Assembly (NCBI RefSeq): GCF_002749615.1
Contig: NZ_CP024201.1
Coordinates: forward strand, 4,484,001 to 4,548,000
Source of the DNA: Caulobacter mirabilis
Lineage (GTDB): Bacteria; Pseudomonadota; Alphaproteobacteria; Caulobacterales; Caulobacteraceae
Length of the DNA: 64,000 nucleotides
Direction of reading: 5' to 3'
Shown here piece after piece: positions 1 to 6,667 of the stretch. The stretch's first letter is position 1; every line of letters begins with the position of its first letter. The notes under the pieces were generated by a model that did no database searches, was not told the DNA's origin, and worked only from the letters and a program-made list of their open reading frames with translations. The translations under genes and the position numbers were made by a program.

Positions 1-464
1 AGGCCTTCCACCACAAGTTCGGGAAGATCTGGGCCGACCGCACCGTGCCCAAGCTGTCGCCGGAAGAGCACGCGATCATCGAGGACTGGGCGGCCCACTG
101 CTTCCAGGCGGTGCTGTTCAACCTGGTCGGCCCGAACCAGCAGCGCGACCTCTATGAGGAGTTCGGCCTGGATCCGGACAAGGTCATCGCCGAGTTCGCG
201 CTGATCATGACCGACGAGGCCCGTCGCGAGAACATGAAGGAGCAGACCAACATCTTCCGGGTGCTGGTGAAGACGCTCCTCAACGCCGGCATCATCACCG
301 ACCGCACCAAGGCCTTCTACGCCATGTACGTCGACCTCGATGAGCTGAAGAGCGAAGGCGACCGCATGGTCGGCGACGACATCGCCGAGGACGGCATCCG
401 CTACCTGCAGGCGATCAACTTCAAGGGCGGCGAGCACCGCACGGTCAACATCGCGGCCGAGTAA
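1..464 (+). CDS. 3' part of an unidentified helical protein
   Basis: The reading frame is open from the window edge (first full codon at base 3) to TAA at 462-464, so only the last ~154 residues are visible and the true start lies upstream. The fragment is rich in charged and aromatic residues and looks all-alpha. It has a His-His pair near its beginning (AFHHKFGKIW) followed by PEEH and IEDWAAHCFQ. Such spaced His/Glu residues could be metal ligands of a ferritin-like fold, but this is a guess from composition and no family motif is certain. I do not recognise the gene. A good terminator hairpin follows directly, so it ends a transcription unit. Confidence 0.6.
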   Translation, partial: AFHHKFGKIWADRTVPKLSPEEHAIIEDWAAHCFQAVLFNLVGPNQQRDLYEEFGLDPDKVIAEFALIMTDEARRENMKEQTNIFRVLVKTLLNAGIITDRTKAFYAMYVDLDELKSEGDRMVGDDIAEDGIRYLQAINFKGGEHRTVNIAAE

Positions 465-490
465 GCTCCGCTCACGGCGGACTTTCGACA

Positions 491-525
491 GCGCCCCGTC
501 GCAACCGCGGCGGGGCGTTTCGCGT
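491..525 (+). terminator. rho-independent terminator after the first gene
   Basis: An 11-bp stem (492-502 with 507-517, one G-T pair) closes over the loop AACC and is followed by TTTCGCGTT. It sits 27 bases after the stop codon of the upstream partial gene and before the lipocalin gene. Confidence 0.6.
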
Positions 526-554
526 TCCACGGCCCTGACGTAAAAGGCCATGGA

Positions 555-1088
555 ATGACTCTACGCCCCGCCCTCGCCCTCGCGACCGCACTAGCCGTCG
601 CCGCCCCCCTGACGGCGCCCCAGATCGCATGGGCCGCCGCGCCGCAGCCGACCAAGCCGGTCGCCGCCAGCTTCTACTCCGGCCGCTGGTACGAGATCGC
701 CCGCATCCCCAACGCCGGCCAGCGCGACTGCCAGGCGCCCTATACCCAGTTCACCACCGGCGGCGCCGGGGCCTTCCAGGTCTCGCAGATCTGCCGCCAG
801 GGCTCACCTGCGGGCAAGGCCAGGACCTTCAACACCAAGGGGCGGGTGCTGCCGGGGGCGAACAACGCCAAGTTCGAGATGAGCTTCCTGGGCGGGATGA
901 AGAAGCAGGAGTACTGGGTGCTCGACTGCGCCGCCGACGGCTCCTGGGCGATCATGGCCACGCCAGGCGGCAACTATATCTGGCTGCTGTCGCGGAAGGA
1001 GGCCGTCACCCAGGCCGTCCGCGACGCGCTCGTCGCCCGCATCCGCGCCCTGGGCTACGGCCAGAAGCTGGAATTCCCGGCGCACTAG
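555..1088 (+). CDS. lipocalin family protein (Blc-like), secreted
   Basis: A 177-residue protein with a cleavable signal peptide (about residues 1-28, ending AWAAAP). It then has the first lipocalin signature SGRWYEIARIPN near residue 42, matching the GxW motif and the bacterial Blc pattern. Two later cysteines (in QRDCQAP and LDCAADG) could form the usual barrel disulfide. Bacterial lipocalins bind fatty acids or lysophospholipids in the envelope and are often stress-induced. No lipobox cysteine follows the signal peptide, so this one is probably soluble in the periplasm rather than lipid-anchored like E. coli Blc. The family is clear; the ligand is inferred from relatives. Confidence 0.88.
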   Translation: MTLRPALALATALAVAAPLTAPQIAWAAAPQPTKPVAASFYSGRWYEIARIPNAGQRDCQAPYTQFTTGGAGAFQVSQICRQGSPAGKARTFNTKGRVLPGANNAKFEMSFLGGMKKQEYWVLDCAADGSWAIMATPGGNYIWLLSRKEAVTQAVRDALVARIRALGYGQKLEFPAH

Positions 1089-1110
1089 GGGCGGCGACTC
1101 GAGACTCCGG

Positions 1111-1133
1111 TTGACACCGAACGAAACCGGAAC
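1111..1133 (+). promoter_or_regulatory. LexA (SOS) operator and -35 element ahead of mmcB
   Basis: The sequence GAAC-GAAACCG-GAAC at 1119-1133 is an exact match to the alphaproteobacterial SOS box (GTTC-N7-GTTC or its complement). A TTGACA hexamer at 1111-1116 directly precedes it, so LexA bound here would cover the core promoter. The operator ends 12 bases before the mmcB start codon. Confidence 0.75.
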
Positions 1134-1145
1134 ATCAATGCGCCG

Positions 1146-1580
1146 GTGGACACCGTCACCCTCAGCATCGTCGCCGTCACCCGGCCGGAAACCACTCTCG
1201 CGGTCACGCGCGGGGCCTATCGGCTGCTGGCGGAGATGGCCTACGCGCCGCTGGCCGAAGTGGGGCTGCCCAACGGACGGCGGGCGGACCTGATGGCGTT
1301 GGGGCCCAAGGGCGAGATCGTCATCGTCGAGGTGAAGTCCTCGGCTGAGGACTATCTGACCGACCGGAAGTGGGGCGAGTACGCCCCCTACTGCGACGCC
1401 TTCTTCTTCGCCGTGGCGCCGGAGTTCCCCATGGGCCTGCTGCCCGAGGAGCCGGGGCTGATCGTGGCCGACGGCTTCGGCGGGGCCGTGGTCCGGGACG
1501 CGCCGCGGTTTCCGCTGGTCGCGGCGCGGCGCAAGGCCCTGACACTGGCCTTCGCCCGGCTGGCGGCGTTCCGGAGCTGA
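1146..1580 (+). CDS. mmcB: DNA repair putative endonuclease MmcB
   Basis: A 144-residue protein of the MmcB (DUF-type PD-(D/E)XK nuclease) family. Visible nuclease elements are the Asp in GRRADLMAL and the IVIVEVKSS strand, which supply the D...ExK catalytic triad around residues 47-63. MmcB is a damage-response protein first described in alphaproteobacteria, with proposed endonuclease activity in DNA repair. The GTG at 1146 is the first usable start in frame and lies just past an SOS box, which fits a LexA-controlled gene. An ATG at 1138 is out of frame. Family assignment is from motif and context. Confidence 0.85.
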   Translation: MDTVTLSIVAVTRPETTLAVTRGAYRLLAEMAYAPLAEVGLPNGRRADLMALGPKGEIVIVEVKSSAEDYLTDRKWGEYAPYCDAFFFAVAPEFPMGLLPEEPGLIVADGFGGAVVRDAPRFPLVAARRKALTLAFARLAAFRS

Positions 1581-1587
1581 ACCGTCT

Positions 1588-1666
1588 AGGGACATGTACC
1601 GAAGGTACGTGTCCCTGAGACTCCATGATTGGGAGGGGACACGCACCGCTTCGCGGAGCATGTCCC
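1588..1666. repeat. pair of related palindromic hairpins (REP-like element)
   Basis: The first hairpin is a 13-bp stem (1588-1600 with 1604-1616, one G-T pair) around GAA. The second (about 1635-1666) has the stem GGGACACGC / GCATGTCCC with an inner CCGC-TTCG-CGG. Both carry the same GGGACAyG core. They lie between the convergent genes mmcB and actR. No T-run follows either, so they look more like a dispersed intergenic palindrome than simple terminators, although they may still slow polymerase. Confidence 0.5.
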
Positions 1667-1681
1667 GGATGGTCCCCGCCC

Positions 1682-2236
1682 CTACCGCGGCGCGCGCTTG
1701 GCCAGGATGCGCTGCAGGGTGCGACGGTGCATCGACAGGCGGCGGGCGGTCTCGGACACGTTGTGGCCGCACAGCTCGTAGACCCGCTGGATATGCTCCC
1801 AGCGCACCCGGTCGGCGCTCATCGGGTTCTCCGGCGGGGCCGGCGCGGCGCCCATGGCGAGCAGGGCCCGGACCACGTCGTCGGCGTCGGCCGGCTTGGC
1901 CAGATAGTCGACCGCCCCGGCCTTCACCGCCGCCACGGCGGTGGCGATGTTGCCGTAGCCGGTCAGCATGACCACCCGCGCCTCGGGCCGGGCGTCGCGG
2001 ACGGCCTGGACCACGCGGAGCCCGGTGCCGTCGTCCAGCCGCATGTCGAGCACCGCATGGGCGGGCGGCGAGCCGCGGACGCTGTCCAGCGCTTCGGCGA
2101 CGCTGCCGGCCAGCCGCACGTCGAAGCCGCGCTGCTCCAGCGCACGCCCGAGGCGGGTGCGCAGCGCCGCGTCGTCGTCCAGCACCAGAAGGCTGCGGTC
2201 CGCCAGTCCGGCCACGGCTTGATCGAGTTCCGCCAT
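1682..2236 (-). CDS. actR: redox response regulator, RegA/PrrA/ActR family
   Basis: A 184-residue two-component regulator. The receiver domain (about 14-125) shows the acidic pocket LDDD, the phosphoacceptor Asp in AVLDMRL and the Lys in LAKPAD. The short C-terminal Fis-type helix-turn-helix ends the protein with WEHIQRVYELC and MHRRTLQRILAKR, which is nearly invariant in RegA/PrrA/ActR proteins. These regulators control respiration, carbon fixation and redox balance in response to the quinone pool. The cognate kinase gene lies 51 bases upstream on the same strand. Confidence 0.93.
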   Translation of the reverse strand: MAELDQAVAGLADRSLLVLDDDAALRTRLGRALEQRGFDVRLAGSVAEALDSVRGSPPAHAVLDMRLDDGTGLRVVQAVRDARPEARVVMLTGYGNIATAVAAVKAGAVDYLAKPADADDVVRALLAMGAAPAPPENPMSADRVRWEHIQRVYELCGHNVSETARRLSMHRRTLQRILAKRAPR

Positions 2237-2287
2237 CAGGCTCGAATCCTTCTCAATGGGACGCGCCCTGGTTGCAAATCAGGCGTG

Positions 2288-3715
2288 TCATTCTGTCGCG
2301 TCCACGCCCTCTGCATCAAGCCCCGAGAACGGTTCCCGTTCCGGCTCGGCTTCGATCGCGTCGCGCCGCCAGCGCGCCGTGACCACGGCGCCGCCCCGGC
2401 GATCGTTGCGGAAATCGACCGCGGCGCCGGTCCGCTCGAGCAGGGTCTTGGCGATGAAGAAGCCCAGACCCATGCCGACGTGACCGCTGCGCAGGGACTC
2501 CGGGGCCGGACGACTGGTGACATAGGGCTCGCCCAGCTTGACCAGGACCTCGGGCGCGAAGCCCGGACCGTCGTCCCGCACCTCGATGATGATCTGTTTG
2601 GCGTCGAACCGGGCGGTGACCAGGATCTCCGACTTGGCAAAGTCGACGGCGTTGTCGACGAAGGCGGTCAGGGCGTGCAGCACCTCCGGCAGGCGCCAGA
2701 TCTCCGGCGGCGGCTCGTCCAGCGGGCCGGAGACCAGGGCCTCGACCCGCACGTCGGGCCGTCGGGCGTGCGGCGCGATCGACTCCTGGACCACCTGCAG
2801 CAGGCTCATCCGCTCGTGGACGACGTCGGCCTGGTCGGGGGACTTGGTCAGCCGCCGGAGAATGTCGCGGCAGCGCTCGGCCTGGGCGACCAGCAGATCG
2901 GCGTCTTCCTTCATCTGCCCCTCGGGCGCGACGCGGGCCATCTCCTTGGCGACGATCGACATGGTCGCCAGCGGCGTGCCCAGTTCGTGCGCCGCCGCCG
3001 CCGCCAGGGCGCCGAGAGCCGACAGCCGCTGCTCGCGGGCCAGCACGGTGTGCACGGTGTCGAGCGCCAGCTCCATCCGCGCGCCTTCCTGCGCCGCGAA
3101 CCAGGCATAGGCCGCGGTGAACGAGATGCCGAGCACCCGGGCGACGACGATGCCAATGCGGGTCATGATGGGCGGGTTGAACGGCTCGGCGTCCAGGGTC
3201 GGCAGCGGCATGGCCTGGACGGTCAGCGCCACGCTGGCGGCGATCGCCAGCAGGCAGAGCAGGATGGTGTGGCGCAGCGGCAGGGCGGTGGCGGCCAGCA
3301 CCGCCGGCCCGATCAACAGCAGCGAGAACGGGTTGATCACGCCGCCAGTCAGGTACAGCAGGCCCGACAGCTGCAGGATGTCGAAGGCGATATGGGCCGA
3401 GGCCTCGCTGTCCGTGGCCATGCGCTGGCCGGACGACGCCAGACTGACCAGGACGTTCAGCCAGGCCGACAGCGCGATCAGGGCGAAGCAGGGCGCGAAG
3501 GGCACCGGCAGGTTCAGCCCGAAGCCGACGATCAGGACCGTGATGGTCTGGCCCGCGACCGCCACCCACCGCAGGGTCGTCAGGGTGCGGATGCGCAGGC
3601 GGCCCCGCCGCGGCAGCCCGTTGGGCCAGAGCGCGTCCCACCCTTGCGCGGTCGGCCGCCCGGGCCTATCGAGGCCCGGTCCGGGGGCAGCCGTCCCGGG
3701 ATCAGTCAACGCCAT
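2288..3715 (-). CDS. actS: redox sensor histidine kinase, RegB/PrrB/ActS family
   Basis: A 475-residue membrane kinase. Six hydrophobic segments fill roughly residues 40-210, and the third/fourth segment contains GGVINPF, the GGxxNPF ubiquinone-binding heptapeptide of RegB. The H-box is AAAHELGTPLATM. A cysteine in AERCRDIL occupies the position of the redox-active cysteine in RegB. The ATPase domain shows DNAVDFA (N-box), DDGPGF (G1) and GMGLGFF (G2). The frame stays open far upstream, but the ATG at 3715 (MALTDP) gives the normal family length and avoids running through sco1. It is divergent from sco1, with 57 bases between them. Confidence 0.92.
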   Translation of the reverse strand: MALTDPGTAAPGPGLDRPGRPTAQGWDALWPNGLPRRGRLRIRTLTTLRWVAVAGQTITVLIVGFGLNLPVPFAPCFALIALSAWLNVLVSLASSGQRMATDSEASAHIAFDILQLSGLLYLTGGVINPFSLLLIGPAVLAATALPLRHTILLCLLAIAASVALTVQAMPLPTLDAEPFNPPIMTRIGIVVARVLGISFTAAYAWFAAQEGARMELALDTVHTVLAREQRLSALGALAAAAAHELGTPLATMSIVAKEMARVAPEGQMKEDADLLVAQAERCRDILRRLTKSPDQADVVHERMSLLQVVQESIAPHARRPDVRVEALVSGPLDEPPPEIWRLPEVLHALTAFVDNAVDFAKSEILVTARFDAKQIIIEVRDDGPGFAPEVLVKLGEPYVTSRPAPESLRSGHVGMGLGFFIAKTLLERTGAAVDFRNDRRGGAVVTARWRRDAIEAEPEREPFSGLDAEGVDATE

Positions 3716-3772
3716 GACGTCATCTGGCGCCAATTCGCGGCCGATGGCGAGCCCTGTTGGAGACGCCGACCC

Positions 3773-4375
3773 GTGCCCCGCCATCGCCTTATCCTGATCA
3801 TCGCCTGCATCGTCGGGGCCGCCATCGCCGGCGGACTGGCCTGGAAGGCGGGCGTGTTCCGCACCCAGGAGGAAGCCTCCGCCGGCGCCGTCGGCGGTCC
3901 GTTCCAGCTGGTCGACCAGACCGGCAAGCCGGTGGACCAGACGCTGCTGAACGGCAAGTGGAACGCGGTCTTCTTCGGCTTCACCTGGTGCCCGGACATC
4001 TGCCCCGGCACGCTGCAGGCCCTGACCGCCGCCTCGGACCAGCTGGGCCCGAAGGCCAAGGACCTTCGGATCGTGTTCATCTCGGTCGACCCGGCCCGCG
4101 ACACCCCGGCGAAGGTCAAGGAATGGATCGACGCCCAGAGCGCGCCGGAGGGAACCGTCGGCCTGACCGGCACGCCGGAGCAGGTCGCCGCCGCCGCCAA
4201 GGCCTATCGGGTGGTCTACGAGAAGGCCGGCGAGGGCGAGAACTACCTCGTCAACCATTCCACGGCGATCTACCTGATGGACCCCAAGGGCCGCTTCAAG
4301 CGGGTGGTGGCCTACGGCATGACGCCCGAGCAGATGGCCGACCAGATCCGCGCGGCGATGCGCGGCGACGGATAG
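3773..4375 (+). CDS. senC: SCO1/SenC family copper chaperone
   Basis: A 200-residue protein with one N-terminal membrane anchor (residues 5-22) and a periplasmic thioredoxin-like domain. The copper-binding CxxxC is in TWCPDICPG and the distal His is in LVNHSTAIYL, as in all SCO proteins. SCO proteins deliver or reduce copper for the CuA site of cytochrome c oxidase. The GTG at 3773 starts just before the membrane anchor; the open frame further upstream is the complement of actS. Its pairing with actS/actR repeats the senC-regBA arrangement known from photosynthetic alphaproteobacteria, which links oxidase assembly to redox control. Confidence 0.92.
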   Translation: MPRHRLILIIACIVGAAIAGGLAWKAGVFRTQEEASAGAVGGPFQLVDQTGKPVDQTLLNGKWNAVFFGFTWCPDICPGTLQALTAASDQLGPKAKDLRIVFISVDPARDTPAKVKEWIDAQSAPEGTVGLTGTPEQVAAAAKAYRVVYEKAGEGENYLVNHSTAIYLMDPKGRFKRVVAYGMTPEQMADQIRAAMRGDG

Positions 4376-4435
4376 CGCTGGACTTCTCGCGGGCGCAATG
4401 TGTTATGCTGCACCGCAGCAACACCGAGTGCCCGG

Positions 4436-5686
4436 ATGCTCTACGCCCTGCATGAAGCGACCTACTACGCGGCCTCGCCGATGCGCGCGGCCGCGCGCCT
4501 GGCCCGGGACTGGTGGTCATCGCCGCTGAACCCGGCGCGCGAGACCATGGTCGGCCGCAGCCTGTACGCCGGCGCCGACCTCTACGCCAACGTCACCCGG
4601 CGCTACGGCAAGCCCGACTGGCACATCGACGAGATCCAGGTGAACGGCCATCCCGTGCGGGTGCGCCCGACCACGGTCTGGGAAAGCCCCTGGTGCCGGC
4701 TGGTCCAGTTCGACCGCGACATGGCCGACATGCGCAACGCCGGCCGGCTGACGCTCGACCCGGCGGTGCTCATCGTGGCCCCGATGTCCGGCCACTACGC
4801 CACCCTGCTGCGCGGCACGGTCGAGGCCTTCGCGCCGGACCATGCGGTGTTCATCACCGACTGGAAGAACGCCCGCGACGTGCCGATGCTCGAGGGGCGG
4901 TTCGACTTCAACGACTACATCGACCACATCCAGCAGATGCTGCGGGCGATGGGCCACCGCGCCCACGTCGTGGCCGTCTGCCAGCCGGGCCCGCCGGTGC
5001 TGGCCGCCGCCGCCCTGATGGCCCAGGACCAGGACCCGCGGCGGCCGCGCACGATGACCTTCATGGGCTCGCCGATCGACGCTCGCCTGTCGCCGACCGT
5101 GACCAACAAGCTGGCCGAGGAACGGCCCTTCACCTGGTTCCAGTCAAACATGATCTACACCGTCCCGCCGCCCTATCCGGGCGTGGGCCGGCGCGTCTAT
5201 CCGGGCTTCGTCCAGCTGGCCAGCTTCATGTCGATGAACCTGGAGCGGCACCAGAACGCCCACAAGCGCTACTTCCAGCACCTGGTCTCGGGTGACGGCG
5301 ACAGCGCCGACAAGCACCTCGCCTTCTACGACGAGTATCTGGCGGTGATGGACCTGACCGAGGAGTTCTACCTCCAGACCATCGACCTGGTGTTCCAGAG
5401 CTACGCCCTGCCGAAGGGCGAGCTGGAGCATCGCGGACGCCTGGTGGATCCGGCCGCGATCACCGACATCGGCCTGATGACCGTCGAGGGCGAGCTGGAC
5501 GACATCTCCGGCATCGGCCAGACCCAGGCGGCCCACGACCTGTGCCCCAACATCCCGGCCGACCTGAAGCTGGACTACATCCAGCAGGGCGTCGGCCACT
5601 ACGGCGTGTTCAACGGCCGGCGATTCCGCGAGGAGATCTTCCCGAAGGTCGCCGACTTCATCCGCCGCTGCGACCCGGACTTCTGA
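4436..5686 (+). CDS. phaZ: intracellular polyhydroxyalkanoate (PHB) depolymerase
   Basis: A 416-residue protein that is full length for the intracellular PhaZ family. The catalytic Cys is in VVAVCQPGPP, which replaces the serine lipase box. The Asp in EGELDDISG and the late His in GVGHYGVFNG complete the triad. The enzyme breaks down stored polyhydroxybutyrate granules to release carbon. The usual family beginning MLYALHEA fixes the start at 4436; an in-frame ATG at 4400 adds 12 residues with no family counterpart. Granule synthesis genes are not in this window. Confidence 0.93.
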   Translation: MLYALHEATYYAASPMRAAARLARDWWSSPLNPARETMVGRSLYAGADLYANVTRRYGKPDWHIDEIQVNGHPVRVRPTTVWESPWCRLVQFDRDMADMRNAGRLTLDPAVLIVAPMSGHYATLLRGTVEAFAPDHAVFITDWKNARDVPMLEGRFDFNDYIDHIQQMLRAMGHRAHVVAVCQPGPPVLAAAALMAQDQDPRRPRTMTFMGSPIDARLSPTVTNKLAEERPFTWFQSNMIYTVPPPYPGVGRRVYPGFVQLASFMSMNLERHQNAHKRYFQHLVSGDGDSADKHLAFYDEYLAVMDLTEEFYLQTIDLVFQSYALPKGELEHRGRLVDPAAITDIGLMTVEGELDDISGIGQTQAAHDLCPNIPADLKLDYIQQGVGHYGVFNGRRFREEIFPKVADFIRRCDPDF

Positions 5687-5723
5687 AACGGCCCTTTTCG
5701 CGACGCGGGCGCGAGCCTATGTC

Positions 5724-6473
5724 ATGGCCATGAACCTGTTCGGGCGGCGGCCGGCGTTCTCTCATGGCGATCGCATCGAGGCGGAGGGTTTCCCCATCCG
5801 TCTGACCGTCAACGCGCGCGCCCGGCGGGTCAGCCTGCGGATCGACCGCATCCGCCGAGAGGTCATCGCCGTCGCCCCCAGCGTCCGCCGCCTGCCCGAG
5901 GCCGTGGCCTTCGCGCGCGAGAAGGCCGACTGGATCGCCGGCCAGCTGGCCGACCTGCCGGACGGCCAGCCCCTCGGGCCCGGGATGGAGATCAGCCTGT
6001 TCGGCGCGCCCGTGCAGCTGCTGGCGAGCGCCGGCCGCGCGCGTTTCACGCCGGCCGCGGCCGATCGGCCCGCGGCGATCACCGCGCCGGACGACGCCGC
6101 CTTCGCCGACCGCGCGCTGCGCCTTGTGAAGACGGAGGCCCGCCGCTGGCTCGGCGAGCGGACGGCCCATTACGCCGACGCCCTGGGACGGCCTCTGCCG
6201 AAGGTGGCGATCACCGACACGCGCGGCCGCTGGGGATCCTGTCGCCCGGCCAGCCCTCGGGCAGAGGCCTCGATCCGCTACAGCTGGCGGCTGGCCCTCG
6301 CTCCGGAGGCTGTCGCGGACTATGTCGTGGCCCACGAATGCGCCCACCTCATCGAGGCCAACCACGGGCCGCGCTTCTGGGCGATCGTCCACGACCTGGT
6401 CGGGGACCACGCCCCCCACCGCGCCTGGCTCAAGCGCGAAGGCGCGCGGCTGCACGCCTTCGGCCGGGGTTAA
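5724..6473 (+). CDS. M48-type zinc metallopeptidase, YgjP/DUF45 family
   Basis: A 249-residue cytosolic protein of the YgjP family. The zinc site is VAHECAHLIEANHG near residue 205, giving HExxH plus a downstream His. The preceding GRWGSCRPASPRAEASI is the signature of this family, seen as RWGSC in nearly all members. YgjP-like proteins resemble SprT and minigluzincins; their substrates are mostly unknown. There is no signal peptide. It starts 37 bases after phaZ on the same strand, and an alternative ATG sits two codons further in. Confidence 0.87.
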   Translation: MAMNLFGRRPAFSHGDRIEAEGFPIRLTVNARARRVSLRIDRIRREVIAVAPSVRRLPEAVAFAREKADWIAGQLADLPDGQPLGPGMEISLFGAPVQLLASAGRARFTPAAADRPAAITAPDDAAFADRALRLVKTEARRWLGERTAHYADALGRPLPKVAITDTRGRWGSCRPASPRAEASIRYSWRLALAPEAVADYVVAHECAHLIEANHGPRFWAIVHDLVGDHAPHRAWLKREGARLHAFGRG

Positions 6474-6532
6474 GTCTAACTGGCGTCCGGGGCCGGCCAA
6501 CGTCCACCGCGAGCATAACCCTGCACCGTATG

Positions 6533-6623
6533 TCCCCGCGAAGGCGGGGACCCAAGCCGACTGTGCGGCTTCACGGTTCGGGTCAGACTTGAGAGCCAGC
6601 TTGGGTCCCCGCCTTCGCGAGGA
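6533..6623. repeat. long inverted repeat with 25-base arms
   Basis: The arms at 6533-6557 and 6599-6623 are reverse complements with one mismatch and enclose a 41-base loop. The arm core GCGGGGACCCAAG is followed by its mirror CTTGGGTCCCCGC. The element fills most of the gap between two convergent genes. It resembles the dispersed intergenic palindromes found in many copies in alphaproteobacterial genomes. The element at 19924-20012 shares the GGGACCCA core. Confidence 0.65.
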
Positions 6624-6667
6624 CCTTCGGATTGAAAACAGTCGATCCCGGGCGGATTGTAGCCCCT

